Shown piece after piece: positions 44,669 through 53,205 of a DNA stretch of 64,000 bases. This stretch comes from Streptomyces sp. T12 (lineage in GTDB: Bacteria > Actinomycetota > Actinomycetes > Streptomycetales > Streptomycetaceae): contig NZ_CP117866.1 of assembly GCF_028736035.1 (NCBI RefSeq), positions 4,092,001-4,156,000 of the forward strand. The letters are read 5' to 3'. The notes beneath the pieces are model-generated. The model ran no database searches, had not been told where the DNA came from, and worked only from the letters and a program-made list of their open reading frames with translations. How positions within the stretch are numbered: position 1 is the first letter of the stretch; each line of letters starts with the position of its first letter. The translations under genes and the position numbers were made by a program.

Positions 44669-45202
44669 ATGACAACCGTCACCCTGCCCGTCGACCCGAC
44701 CCCGCCCGGGGCCCCCGGCTCGCCCCCCTGGCTGCCCCGGCCCGGCCGGTATGCCGTGGCCCCCGGCCGCTGGCTGGTCGAACTCACCGCTCTGTGCGGC
44801 CCGTTGCCGCTCCGGCGTCGCCGCCTCACCCTCGCGACGGCCTCGCTCACCGTCCCGGAGACCGACGAACACCCCACCTTCCGCTTCGAGCTCGACGGCG
44901 CCCACCTCAAGGGCGTGCTCACCCTCGACCACGCGCACGCGCACGCCCACGCCCACGCCCACGCCCACGAGGGCACCGGCATCGTCCAGCTGACCGGCGA
45001 CCTCGGCATCGACGGCACCGACTTCCCCGCGCTGCTGCGGCTGCGCGTCGTCGAGCGGTCCGACGACCTGCTGCTCTTCGTGGGCACCGCCCGGCTGTCG
45101 TACCGGCTGCTGCGCCGCGCCACCGGCTTCCGGTTCGGCCGGTTCGACCGGCTGCGGCCCACTACGCGGCTGCGGCTGCTGGTCGCCGGGGAGTTCGCAT
45201 GA
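44669..45202 (+). CDS. YceI-like protein with His-Ala repeat
   Basis: This 177-residue protein resembles the YceI-like beta-barrel family loosely (PGRYAVAPGRWLVELTA, then RFELDGAHLKGVLTLD and later FPALLRLRVVERSDDLLLFVGTARLSYRLL). A striking run of seven His residues alternating with Ala (about residues 89-103) is encoded by a six-base repeat at about 44935-44968. It has no signal peptide. The His run probably binds metal. AAGGAGA precedes the ATG. Its stop overlaps the next ATG by four bases (ATGA). Confidence 0.7.
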   Translation: MTTVTLPVDPTPPGAPGSPPWLPRPGRYAVAPGRWLVELTALCGPLPLRRRRLTLATASLTVPETDEHPTFRFELDGAHLKGVLTLDHAHAHAHAHAHAHEGTGIVQLTGDLGIDGTDFPALLRLRVVERSDDLLLFVGTARLSYRLLRRATGFRFGRFDRLRPTTRLRLLVAGEFA

Positions 45203-45927
45203 GGGCGGCACGGCGAGCGGTCCCGGGGACCGTCCTCGCCCTGGCCGTCCTGGCCGTCCTGGTCGTCCTGGTCGGGATGCTGCTCGTGCTGCCGGTCGGC
45301 CGGGCGTCGGCGGCGACGTACCGGGTCGCCATGAGCGGCTACGCCTTCAGCCCCACGACCCTGACCATCACCGCCGGCTCCACGGTCACCTGGACCAACC
45401 AGGACACCGCCCCGCACGACGTGAAAACCACGTCGGCTCCGGCCGCCTTCCACTCCCCCATGCTGAACAAGGGCGGAAGCTGGAGCTTCACCTTCAACAC
45501 CCCGGGGACGTACGCCTACTACTGCACCGTCCACCCGAACATGACGGCCCGGATCGTGGTCCAGGCGGCGGCACCGAAGACTTCGGCGCCCGCGCCGACG
45601 CACGACCACTCGGGTACGGGGTCATCGACGGGACACCAGTCGTCCGGTCACCACGCGACCGCACCGAGTCCGACAGCGGCGACACGCTCACCGGCCTCCT
45701 CGCCCGTACGGTCCACACCGTCCACGTCGGCTCCGGCGTCCGCGCCACCCGGGTCACCGACGCCCGCACCCACGCCGGCCTCTGTGCCGCAGACCCAGGT
45801 CACCGCCTCGACAACCCGCCCACTGGACCCGCTCCTGATCCTGACCGGGATAGTCGCGGGCGTCGCGGTCCTGTGCCTGCTCCTGGTGGGCTCCCGGGCC
45901 TCCCGGACCCGCGAGGAGAAACCCTGA
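45199..45927 (+). CDS. Membrane-anchored cupredoxin
   Basis: This 242-residue protein has an N-terminal signal or anchor helix (about 10-33), a cupredoxin domain (about 39-122), a Ser/Thr/Pro/His-rich stalk and a C-terminal membrane helix (about 213-233). The type 1 copper ligands are His73 (APHDVKTT) and Cys109, His112 and Met115 (YYCTVHPNM), closely like the cupredoxin two genes upstream. It overlaps the His-Ala protein gene by four bases. It is a likely surface copper or electron-transfer protein. Confidence 0.87.
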   Translation: MRAARRAVPGTVLALAVLAVLVVLVGMLLVLPVGRASAATYRVAMSGYAFSPTTLTITAGSTVTWTNQDTAPHDVKTTSAPAAFHSPMLNKGGSWSFTFNTPGTYAYYCTVHPNMTARIVVQAAAPKTSAPAPTHDHSGTGSSTGHQSSGHHATAPSPTAATRSPASSPVRSTPSTSAPASAPPGSPTPAPTPASVPQTQVTASTTRPLDPLLILTGIVAGVAVLCLLLVGSRASRTREEKP

Positions 45928-45959
45928 CGGCAACGCCCTGAGGGCGCGGGCACTTCCAG

Positions 45960-46001
45960 TAGGCGTCATGACGTCACTTCTAGGCGTCATGGCGTCACTT
46001 C
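45960..46001. repeat. Tandem 21-base duplication at the CGNR gene stop
   Basis: TAGGCGTCATGACGTCACTTC (45960-45980) is repeated with one change at 45981-46001. The second copy includes the CGNR stop codon, so an old duplication extended the 3' untranslated end. Confidence 0.8.
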
Positions 46002-46495
46002 GCCCGATACCGCCGCATCTTCGCCCGCGCCCCACACACCTGCATCGAGCACCAACGACCGCGGCCCGCCGGGCTGCGGTCGTAGTACGCCCAGTGACAG
46101 TCGACGGCCTCGCAGGCCTTCAGCCGGTTCCACGTGCCCTCGACGAGGGCCTGGGCGATGGCCGCCGCCACCCGGGAGAGCAGCGGGCCCTCGTCGGCGG
46201 GGGCGAGGCCGGCCGAGCCGTCGGCGGCCTCGACGGTGACGAGCAGCGGGCTCGCCGCCAGCAGCTCGCCCAGCGGGGCCACCGCACGATGCGGCGGATG
46301 CCCCGCGTGCGCGAGAAGAACCACCCGCAGCGACTCCCGCAGCTCCCGCGCTCCCGGCACGTCCTCCTCGGCCAGCCCGAAGCGCGCCCGGCCCTGCGCC
46401 GTGTCCAGCGAGTCGGCGCCCGACTCGATGTCCAGCGTGTTGACCAGGGACTCGACCAGCTCCAGGCCCCCGGGCGCGGGCGATCTCTCACTCAT
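45995..46495 (-). CDS. CGNR zinc-finger regulator
   Basis: This 166-residue protein matches the CGNR family, with an N-terminal stress-response-like domain (LVESLVNTLDIESGADSL to about 110) and a C-terminal zinc finger: CEAVDCHWAYYDRSPAGRGRWCSMQVCGARAKMRRYRAK (four Cys at about 129-157, read here as positions, with CGAR in place of the usual CGNR). It is probably a transcription regulator. It is divergent from the VOC genes, and the gap holds GTTAC/GTAAC inverted repeats that could be its operator. Confidence 0.86.
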   Translation of the reverse strand: MSERSPAPGGLELVESLVNTLDIESGADSLDTAQGRARFGLAEEDVPGARELRESLRVVLLAHAGHPPHRAVAPLGELLAASPLLVTVEAADGSAGLAPADEGPLLSRVAAAIAQALVEGTWNRLKACEAVDCHWAYYDRSPAGRGRWCSMQVCGARAKMRRYRAK

Positions 46496-46527
46496 GGCTG
46501 CACGCTACCTCCCGATTCCCCTTGCGA

Positions 46528-46590
46528 CGTTACCGCCTATGAGGGAGCATGCAGTAACGGAGTTACCCCATGCAGAGCTGTAGGGGTAAC
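46528..46590. promoter_or_regulatory. GTTAC/GTAAC inverted repeats between CGNR and VOC genes
   Basis: CGTTAC (46528-46533) pairs with GTAACG (46554-46559), GTAAC-GGA-GTTAC (46554-46566) is itself a palindrome, and GTTACCCC (46562-46569) pairs with GGGGTAAC (46583-46590). Four half-sites in 63 bases between divergent genes point to an operator, probably for the CGNR protein, or to an RNA hairpin in the VOC leader. Confidence 0.5.
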
Positions 46591-46619
46591 CAAGGCACCA
46601 AGACTTCGAGGAGGAAGTC

Positions 46620-46979
46620 ATGGCCATCGCCGAACTGGGCGTCGTCGTCCTGGACTGTCCCGACCCCCGTGCCCTCGCCGGCTTCTACGCGCGCGTGCTC
46701 GGCGGAAGCGTCGAGGGCGAAGGGGACTGGGTGGACTTGAAGGTGCCCGGCGGGCAGTCGCTGGCGTTCCAGGCCGCCCCCGGGTTCGTACCGCCGAAGT
46801 GGCCGGCGCCCGATCACTCCCAGCAGTTCCATCTGGACCTGACCGTCGCGGACCTGGACGCGGCCGAGGAAGGCGTACTGGCACTGGGGGCGAAGCCGCT
46901 GGACGCCGAGGACCGGTCGCGGAGCTTCCGGGTTTACTCGGATCCAGCCGGGCACCCGTTCTGCCTGTGCGCCTGCTGA
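46620..46979 (+). CDS. VOC family protein (glyoxalase-like) 1
   Basis: This 119-residue protein has the vicinal-oxygen-chelate fold: LGVVVLDCPDPRALAGFYARVLGG, SLAFQAAPGFVPPKWP, QQFHLDLTVADLDAAEEGVLALGAK and RVYSDPAGHPFCLC. This sublineage has no assigned substrate; members are metal-binding lyases or dioxygenases. GAGGAGGAA precedes the ATG. A second, similar gene follows 26 bases downstream, so the pair arose by tandem duplication. Confidence 0.88.
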   Translation: MAIAELGVVVLDCPDPRALAGFYARVLGGSVEGEGDWVDLKVPGGQSLAFQAAPGFVPPKWPAPDHSQQFHLDLTVADLDAAEEGVLALGAKPLDAEDRSRSFRVYSDPAGHPFCLCAC

Positions 46980-47005
46980 TCACGCCTCGACCGCCGGAGG
47001 AACCC

Positions 47006-47395
47006 ATGAGTCCCGTGGCACGCCTGCGTTCCGTCGTCATCGACTGCCCCGACCCGCGCGCCCTCGCCCGCTTCTACGCAGGCGTCGGCGGCGGTACGCC
47101 CGAGGACGACGACCCGGATTGGGTCGTACTCCAGATCCCGGGCGGGCCACGGCTCTCCTTCCAGGCGGCGCCCGGGTACACGCCGCCGGAGTGGCCGCGG
47201 GGCGACCGCAACTCGCAGCAGTTCCACCTCGACTTCGACGCGGGGTCCACCTGGGAGGAGGTCGACGCGGCCGAGGAGAAGGTGCTGGGGCTGGGTGCGC
47301 GGTTGCTGCACGCCGAGGACAAGGAGGACTGGCGGGTGTACGCCGACCCGGCGGGGCACCCGTTCTGCCTCTGCCGGATCGAGCACGGCGAGTAG
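47006..47395 (+). CDS. VOC family protein (glyoxalase-like) 2
   Basis: This 129-residue paralogue of the previous gene shares VVIDCPDPRALARFYAGVGG, LSFQAAPGYTPPEWPRGD, QQFHLDFDAGSTWEEVDAAE and VYADPAGHPFCLCR. The ATG at 47006 has GGAGGA nearby. The stop lies 12 bases from the convergent dipeptidase-like gene. Both VOC proteins probably share the promoter region with the GTTAC repeats. Confidence 0.88.
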   Translation: MSPVARLRSVVIDCPDPRALARFYAGVGGGTPEDDDPDWVVLQIPGGPRLSFQAAPGYTPPEWPRGDRNSQQFHLDFDAGSTWEEVDAAEEKVLGLGARLLHAEDKEDWRVYADPAGHPFCLCRIEHGE

Positions 47396-47407
47396 CGAAC
47401 CCTCCGG

Positions 47408-48535
47408 TCAGCGGTCGAGGTCGGCGATCTTCACCGTCGACGGCTCCCGGCGCCGCTGTGCCTCCCGGGCCGTGAAGTCGGCTTCGCGCAGGACGCGCTG
47501 GACGTTGCCCCAGGTCAGCAGTGCGATGTCAGCCTCGGGCCAGCCCCGGCGCAGCAGCTCGGCGACCAGGCGGGGGTAGCCGGAGGCGTCGGTGAGGTCC
47601 TGGGGGTGGGCGGCGCCTGCGTCGTAGGTGCCGGACAGGCCGACGCACTCCGGGCCCGCCACCTCGCGCACGTGGTCGAGATGGTCGGCGACGTCCCGGA
47701 CGGACGGGCCGGTCTGCTCGGCGGTGAGCGGCACCATGCACAGGCCTCCGACGGCGCCCAGCTCGGCGAGCAGGTCGTCGGGGAGGTTGGCCGGGTGGGG
47801 GCGCAGGGCGTGGGCGGCGGAGCGGGCGCACACGACCGGTGACTTGGAGACCGCGCAGGCGCGGCGCAGGGTGTTCGCGGAGGCGCCGGAGAGTTCGGCC
47901 AGCACACCGAGGCGGTTCATCTCGCGCAGCACCTCGTCGCCGAACCTGGTCAGGCCCGCCTCGCTCGCCCAGGAGGTGTCGGACAGGGTGAGGGCGCGCA
48001 GCCCGAGCCCGTGCAGGGAACGCAGGATGCCGAGGGAGTCGCCGAGGGCCGCGGCACCCGCGGGGCCGGGCAGGACGGCGACGCGACCGAAGTGGCGGAC
48101 GTCGGTGATCGGCCCGGGGGTGTCGGCGAGGCGCAGGCCCTCGGGGTGGGCCCGTACGACGGTCTTCACCAGGTCCAGCTGCTCAAGCGTGGCACCGACG
48201 GCCCGCTCCCCGGCCAGTCCCTCGGGCAGGTGCAGCGCCCAGAACAGCGCGGCGACGTGGCCTTCGCGCATCCGCGGCACGTCCGTGTCGACGGCGCTCT
48301 CGCCGAGCTCCAGGTCGACCCGGGGCAGCCGGCGCAGCGCCCACGGCAGTCCGCTGTAGCCGTCGGCGACGGGGTGGGCGGTGAGCAGGGCGTGGGCGCG
48401 GTCGAGGAGGCCTGCGTCGGTGTCGTCGCCCGGCCCGGCGACGGATTCGTACGGCTCCCCGGGGAGCGGGGCGGGCAGGTCATCGATCTCGCCGACCTCG
48501 GGGCTGGTGTCCAGTTCGTCCTTGAGGTCTGCCAT
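47408..48535 (-). CDS. Membrane-dipeptidase paralogue lacking metal ligands
   Basis: This 375-residue protein is clearly related to the M19 dipeptidase at 50165-51349 (shared VADHLDHVREVAGPE, SGYPRLVAELLRRGWPEADIALLTWGN). Yet every metal ligand of that family is changed: HxD becomes Tyr60-x-Gly62, the bridging Glu segment GAEGGHS becomes GPAGAAA, DLSHV becomes ELSGA and FSHSS becomes CARSA. It should be inactive as a zinc peptidase and may be a regulatory or binding protein. MADLKDELDTSPEVGEIDD at 48535 is the preferred start. Confidence 0.88.
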   Translation of the reverse strand: MADLKDELDTSPEVGEIDDLPAPLPGEPYESVAGPGDDTDAGLLDRAHALLTAHPVADGYSGLPWALRRLPRVDLELGESAVDTDVPRMREGHVAALFWALHLPEGLAGERAVGATLEQLDLVKTVVRAHPEGLRLADTPGPITDVRHFGRVAVLPGPAGAAALGDSLGILRSLHGLGLRALTLSDTSWASEAGLTRFGDEVLREMNRLGVLAELSGASANTLRRACAVSKSPVVCARSAAHALRPHPANLPDDLLAELGAVGGLCMVPLTAEQTGPSVRDVADHLDHVREVAGPECVGLSGTYDAGAAHPQDLTDASGYPRLVAELLRRGWPEADIALLTWGNVQRVLREADFTAREAQRRREPSTVKIADLDR

Positions 48536-48656
48536 GGCGGTCTGTCTCCGTACGTGATCGGCGTCCTGATCAGCAGTACGGTTCACCGTCGCACGGACCC
48601 CGAGCAGCTTCCTGGCGGACGGGGCGTTCGGGGGTACGGGGCACGCGCGCGGGCGG

Positions 48657-49016
48657 TCAGCTTTCGCGCGCCGCCTCGATCACCTCGTTCAGGGTTTCCC
48701 TGGAGCGGACGAGGTCGGCGATCATGCGGTCGATGCGGTCGCGTTCGGCGGTGAGGTCCTCGACCAGCCGGGGCGTTGCGACGGCGGAGGGGCCGCCGTC
48801 GGTGTCCCGCATGCAGGGCAGCAACTGCACGATCCGGCTGCTGTGCAGCCCGGCGGCGAACAGCTCCTGGATCCGGACGACCCGGTCCACGGCCGCCTCG
48901 GGGTAGTCGCGGTGCCCGCCCGGGGTGCGCTCGGCGCGCAGCAGGCCCTGGGTCTCGTAGTAGCGCAGCGACCGCTCACTCACGCCGGTGCGCCGGGCGA
49001 GTTCACCGATCCGCAT
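48657..49016 (-). CDS. MerR family transcription regulator
   Basis: This 119-residue regulator has the MerR winged-helix: [47 protein letters not shown], then a dimer coiled coil (about 85-118, [20 protein letters not shown]). It has one cysteine (Cys68) in [13 protein letters not shown]. It is divergent from the reductase gene and presumably controls it through the dyad in the shared promoter (49048-49079). The ATG at 49016 follows a GGAGGCGGAG ribosome site. Confidence 0.94.
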   Translation of the reverse strand: MRIGELARRTGVSERSLRYYETQGLLRAERTPGGHRDYPEAAVDRVVRIQELFAAGLHSSRIVQLLPCMRDTDGGPSAVATPRLVEDLTAERDRIDRMIADLVRSRETLNEVIEAARES

Positions 49017-49047
49017 CTCCGCCTCCGCCTCCGTCGACTGCCCGGAC

Positions 49048-49079
49048 TTGAATCTGACACTGATGTCAAGTTTTAGCGT
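49048..49079 (+). promoter_or_regulatory. MerR-type promoter with 20-base spacer
   Basis: TTGAAT (49048-49053) and TAGCGT (49074-49079) are separated by 20 bases, the overlong spacing that MerR activators correct. The spacer contains the dyad TGACActgaTGTCA (49055-49068), and CTTGA/TCAAG flank it. The predicted start site is close to the reductase ATG at 49086, which has no Shine-Dalgarno, so the reductase message is probably leaderless. Confidence 0.72.
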
Positions 49080-49085
49080 ACGACC

Positions 49086-50216
49086 ATGACGCAGACGACG
49101 GACTTCCTGGCCCCGGCCCGGCTCGGCCGGCTCGCACTTCCCCACCACCTGGTGATGGCACCGCTCACCCGCAACCGCGCGGCGGCGGACGGCACCCCGA
49201 CCGACCTCATGGTCACCCACTACACCCAGCGCGCCACGGCCGGCCTGATCATCGGCGAGGCCTCGACACCGAACGCGGTCGGGCAGACGTACCCGAACAT
49301 CACCGCGATCCACACCGACCGGCACCTGGCCGGGTGGCGGCGGGTGACCGAGGCCGTGCGGGAGGGCGGCGGGCGGATGTTCCTGCAGCTCCAGCACGGC
49401 GGGCGGGTCAGCCATCCGGAGACCACCGGCCTGACGCCCGTCGCGCCCTCCCCCGTGCCGCTGCCGGAGACGATCTTCACGCCGCGCGGGCACCGGCCGG
49501 CCGTCGTCCCCCGGGAGATGACGGTCGCCGACATCCGGGCCACCGTCGCCGACTTCGCCGCGGCCGCCCGCCGGGCCGTCGAGGCGGGCTTCGAGGGAGT
49601 CGAGGTGCACTCGGCCAACGGGCATCTGCTGCACCAGTTCCTCGCCGGGAACACCAACCGCAGGACGGACGGATACGGCGGGCCGGTGGAGCGGCGGGTC
49701 CGGTTCACCGCGGAGGTGACCGAGGCGGTGGCCGATGCGATCGGCGCCGACCGGGTGGGCGTGCGGATCTCCCCGGGAAACACCGTCAACGGCATCGCGG
49801 AGGACGACACCGACGTCCTCTACCCCGCGTTGGTGGCCCGGCTGCGGGCTCTGGACCTGGCCTATCTGCACCTCGTGCACGCCGACCCGGACACGGCGGT
49901 GTACCGGAGCATCCGCGCGGACTGGCCCGGCGTCCTGATCGGCAACCCGGTACTGCCCGACCTCACCACCGAGGGCGTCACCCGGGCCGCGGCCGGCATG
50001 CTGGCCGCCGGGGCCGATCTGGTCGCCCTCGGCAGGCCGTTCCTCGCCAACCCGGACCTGGTCACCCGCCTGCGCCTCGGCGCACCGCTCACCCCGGTCC
50101 GGGACCGGTACCTGATGTACACGGGCGGGGCGACCGGCTACACCGACTACCCCGCCCTCGACGATCAGCCGTCCAGCGCCTCGATGGTCGCGTTGGACGG
50201 GCCCCGCGTCGCCTGA
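49086..50216 (+). CDS. Old-yellow-enzyme-type alkene reductase
   Basis: This 376-residue FMN protein reduces activated double bonds such as quinones or enones using NAD(P)H. Hallmarks are [62 protein letters not shown] and [21 protein letters not shown]. It starts at ATG 49086 with no ribosome site and is controlled by the divergent MerR gene. Its 3' end overlaps the convergent dipeptidase gene by 52 bases. It is related to bacterial xenobiotic reductases. Confidence 0.93.
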   Translation: MTQTTDFLAPARLGRLALPHHLVMAPLTRNRAAADGTPTDLMVTHYTQRATAGLIIGEASTPNAVGQTYPNITAIHTDRHLAGWRRVTEAVREGGGRMFLQLQHGGRVSHPETTGLTPVAPSPVPLPETIFTPRGHRPAVVPREMTVADIRATVADFAAAARRAVEAGFEGVEVHSANGHLLHQFLAGNTNRRTDGYGGPVERRVRFTAEVTEAVADAIGADRVGVRISPGNTVNGIAEDDTDVLYPALVARLRALDLAYLHLVHADPDTAVYRSIRADWPGVLIGNPVLPDLTTEGVTRAAAGMLAAGADLVALGRPFLANPDLVTRLRLGAPLTPVRDRYLMYTGGATGYTDYPALDDQPSSASMVALDGPRVA

Positions 50217-51349
50217 AGGTCGCGGGCGACGTCCTCGGCCGCGCCCAGTACCCGTACCGCGTTCTGCCAGGTCAGCTTGGCCAGGTCGGGCTTTGACCAG
50301 CCGCGGTCCAGCAGTTCGGCGATCAGGTTGGGGTAGCCGGACACGTCGCCCAGGCCGTCCGGGGTGAAGGCGGTGCCGTCGTAGTCGCCGCCGATGCCGA
50401 TGTGGTCCACGCCCGCGACCTCGCGCATGTGGTCCAGGTGGTCGGCGACCGTGGAGACGGTGGCGATCGGGCGCGGGGTGCTCTCCTCGAAGGCGCGGTG
50501 CACCTTCATCGCCTCGGCGGTGGTGTCGAGGTGGTGGAAGCCGTGGGCGCGCATGTTCTCGTCGGCCGCGGCCGTCCAGTCGACCGCCGCCTGGAGCACG
50601 AACTTCGGCACGAACGTCACCATCGCGACGCCGCCGTTGCCGGGGAGGCGTTCCAGGACGTCGTCGGGGATGTTGCGCGGGTGGTCGCACACCGCGCGGG
50701 CGGAGGAGTGGGAGAAGATCACCGGTGCCGACGTGGCGTCCAGCGCGTCCCGCATCGTCGTAGCCGCCACATGCGAGAGGTCCACCAGCATGCCCGCGCG
50801 GTTCATCTCCCGGACGACCTCGCGGCCGAAGGCCGACAGACCGCCCACGCCGGGCTCGTCCGTCGCCGAGTCGGCCCACGCGATGTTGTCGTTGTGGGTG
50901 AGGGTCATGTAGCGGACACCGAGCGCGTACAGCGCCCGCAGCGTGGCGAGCGAGTCGGCGATGGAGTGGCCGCCCTCGGCGCCCATGAGGGAGGCGATCC
51001 GGCCCTCGGCGCGGGCGGCTTCCATGTCCGCCGCCGTCAGCGCCGGGCGCAGGTCGGCCGGGTAGCGCGCCAGCAACTGCCGTACGCAGTCGATCTGTTC
51101 GAGGGTGGCGCTGACCGCCTTGTCACCGGCGTAGTCCGAGCGGACGTACACCGACCAGAACTGCGCGCCCACGCCGCCCTCGCGCAGGCGGGGGATGTCG
51201 GTGTGCAGGTGGGCGCCCTGGGAGGCGGCGATGTCGCGGGCGTCGAGGTCGTAGCGGACCTGTTCGCGCAGGGCCCAGGGGAGGTCGTTGTGGCCGTCGA
51301 CGACCGGGAACTCGCGCAGGAGTTCCCGGGCTGCCTCCAGGGAGGTCAT
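50165..51349 (-). CDS. Membrane dipeptidase (M19 family)
   Basis: This 394-residue zinc dipeptidase has all family ligands: [13 protein letters not shown] (His20, Asp22), [18 protein letters not shown] (bridging Glu), [12 protein letters not shown] and [21 protein letters not shown] (His pair) and GIGGDYDG. It hydrolyses dipeptides; the actinobacterial members often act on D-amino-acid peptides, which could derive from wall turnover. ATG 51349 with GGGGAA nine bases upstream is preferred over GTG 51358, which overlaps the purE stop by four bases. It overlaps the reductase 3' end on the other strand. Confidence 0.92.
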   Translation of the reverse strand: MTSLEAARELLREFPVVDGHNDLPWALREQVRYDLDARDIAASQGAHLHTDIPRLREGGVGAQFWSVYVRSDYAGDKAVSATLEQIDCVRQLLARYPADLRPALTAADMEAARAEGRIASLMGAEGGHSIADSLATLRALYALGVRYMTLTHNDNIAWADSATDEPGVGGLSAFGREVVREMNRAGMLVDLSHVAATTMRDALDATSAPVIFSHSSARAVCDHPRNIPDDVLERLPGNGGVAMVTFVPKFVLQAAVDWTAAADENMRAHGFHHLDTTAEAMKVHRAFEESTPRPIATVSTVADHLDHMREVAGVDHIGIGGDYDGTAFTPDGLGDVSGYPNLIAELLDRGWSKPDLAKLTWQNAVRVLGAAEDVARDLQATRGPSNATIEALDG

Positions 51350-51354
51350 CGCCG

Positions 51355-51894
51355 TCACTTCCCCGAGCCGAAGCCGAAGCCGTTCGCGCCCTCTACCTTG
51401 GCGCGCAGGCGCTTGCCCTTCTCGGTGGCCTGGTCGTTCAGCTCCTGCTGGAACTCGCGCATCCGCTGCAGCAGGTCCTCGTCGTGGGTGGCGAGGATAC
51501 GGGCGGCGAGCAGACCGGCGTTGCGCGCGCCGGCGACCGAGACGGTGGCCACGGGCACGCCGGCCGGCATCTGCACGATGGAGAGCAGGGAGTCCATGCC
51601 GTCGAGGTACTTCAGCGGGACGGGCACGCCGATGACCGGGAGGGGCGTGACGGAGGCGAGCATGCCCGGGAGGTGGGCGGCGCCACCGGCACCGGCGATG
51701 ATCACCTTCAGGCCGCGCTCGGCCGCCTGCTCGCCGTACGTGACCATCTCGCGCGGCATCCGGTGCGCGGAGACGACGTCGACCTCGTAGTCGATCTCGA
51801 ACTCGTCGAGGGCCTGGGCGGCGGCCTCCATGACGGGCCAGTCGGAGTCCGACCCCATCACGATGCCCACGACGGGGCCGACAGCGGTGCTCAT
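51355..51894 (-). CDS. purE: N5-carboxyaminoimidazole ribonucleotide mutase
   Basis: This 179-residue class I PurE moves the carboxyl group of N5-CAIR to give CAIR in purine synthesis. Hallmarks are [48 protein letters not shown] and [32 protein letters not shown]. Its ATG overlaps the purK stop codon by four bases (ATGA), so the two steps are coupled. It is followed directly by the dipeptidase gene. Confidence 0.96.
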   Translation of the reverse strand: MSTAVGPVVGIVMGSDSDWPVMEAAAQALDEFEIDYEVDVVSAHRMPREMVTYGEQAAERGLKVIIAGAGGAAHLPGMLASVTPLPVIGVPVPLKYLDGMDSLLSIVQMPAGVPVATVSVAGARNAGLLAARILATHDEDLLQRMREFQQELNDQATEKGKRLRAKVEGANGFGFGSGK

Positions 51895-53030
51895 TCGGTG
51901 ATCGTGCCCTTCAGGTAGCCGGCTGCGTGACGGGCGCGTTCCAGCACGTCGTCGAGGTCGTCGCCGTAGGTGTTGACATGACCGACCTTGCGGCCGGGCT
52001 TCACGTCCTTGCCGTACATGTGGATCTTCAGCTGGGGGTCGCGGGCCATGCAGTGCAGGTACGCGGAGTACATGTCGGGGTAGTCGCCGCCGAGGACGTT
52101 GACCATGACGGTCCACTGGGCGCGCGGGCGCGGGTCGCCGAGGGGGAGGTCCAGGACCGCGCGGACGTGGTTGGCGAACTGGGAGGTGATCGCGCCGTCC
52201 TGGGTCCAGTGGCCCGAGTTGTGCGGGCGCATCGCCAGTTCGTTGACAAGGATCCGGCCGTCGCGGGTCTGGAACAGCTCGACGGCGAGGTGGCCGACGA
52301 CGCCGAGTTCCTTGGCGATGGTGAGGGCCATCTCCTCGGCCTTGAGTGCGAGGGTCCGGTCGAGGTCGGGGGCGGGGGCTATGACGGTGTCGCAGACGCC
52401 GTCGACCTGCCGGGACTCGACCACCGGGTACGCGACGGCCTGGCCGTGCGGGGAACGTACGACGTTCGCCGCGAGCTCCCGTACGAAGTCGACCTTCTCC
52501 TCGGCGAGGACCGGGACGCCGGCACGGAACGGCTCGGCGGCCTCCTCGACGGAGTCGACGACCCAGACGCCCTTGCCGTCGTAGCCGCCGCGGACGGTCT
52601 TGAGGACGACGGGGAAGCCGTCGCCCTCGCCCGCGAAAGCGGCGACATCGCCTGGGTCGGTCACGATCCTGTGCCGTGGGCACGGCACACCGATCGCGTC
52701 GAGCTTCGCGCGCATCACGCCCTTGTCCTGGGCGTGCACGAGTGCGTCGGGGCCCGGGCGGACGGGGATGCCGTCCGCCTCCAGGGCCCTGAGGTGCTCG
52801 GTGGGTACATGTTCGTGATCGAAAGTGATCACATCGCAGCCCCTGGCGAAATCGCGCAGCGTGTCGAGGTCGCGATAGTCGCCGATGACGACATCGCTCA
52901 CCACCTGCGCCGCGGAATCCTGAGGGGTGTCACTGAGGAGCTTGAACCTGATGCCGAGCGGGATGCCCGCCTCGTGTGTCATACGAGCGAGCTGACCCCC
53001 GCCGACCATGCCGACTACCGGGAACGTCAC
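51891..53030 (-). CDS. purK: N5-carboxyaminoimidazole ribonucleotide synthetase
   Basis: This 379-residue ATP-grasp enzyme makes N5-CAIR from aminoimidazole ribonucleotide, bicarbonate and ATP. Features are [72 protein letters not shown] and [17 protein letters not shown]. The GTG at 53030 gives the conserved start [12 protein letters not shown]. It is divergent from the GtrA gene. Confidence 0.96.
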   Translation of the reverse strand: MTFPVVGMVGGGQLARMTHEAGIPLGIRFKLLSDTPQDSAAQVVSDVVIGDYRDLDTLRDFARGCDVITFDHEHVPTEHLRALEADGIPVRPGPDALVHAQDKGVMRAKLDAIGVPCPRHRIVTDPGDVAAFAGEGDGFPVVLKTVRGGYDGKGVWVVDSVEEAAEPFRAGVPVLAEEKVDFVRELAANVVRSPHGQAVAYPVVESRQVDGVCDTVIAPAPDLDRTLALKAEEMALTIAKELGVVGHLAVELFQTRDGRILVNELAMRPHNSGHWTQDGAITSQFANHVRAVLDLPLGDPRPRAQWTVMVNVLGGDYPDMYSAYLHCMARDPQLKIHMYGKDVKPGRKVGHVNTYGDDLDDVLERARHAAGYLKGTITE

Positions 53031-53205
53031 GCCCCTAGGGTATCGGCCGCGTCGGGGCGACCCTCTTACCGGACTTTTCCGGGGCTCTTTCCGAGCTATG
53101 TCCCGACCTATGAGCTCGCCCACAGGCAATCGCGGAGGGGGGTGGTTAGCATGGCTGGGTTGACGCAACCGACCGACAAAACGACCGACAGGAGCCTTCA
53201 CGACC

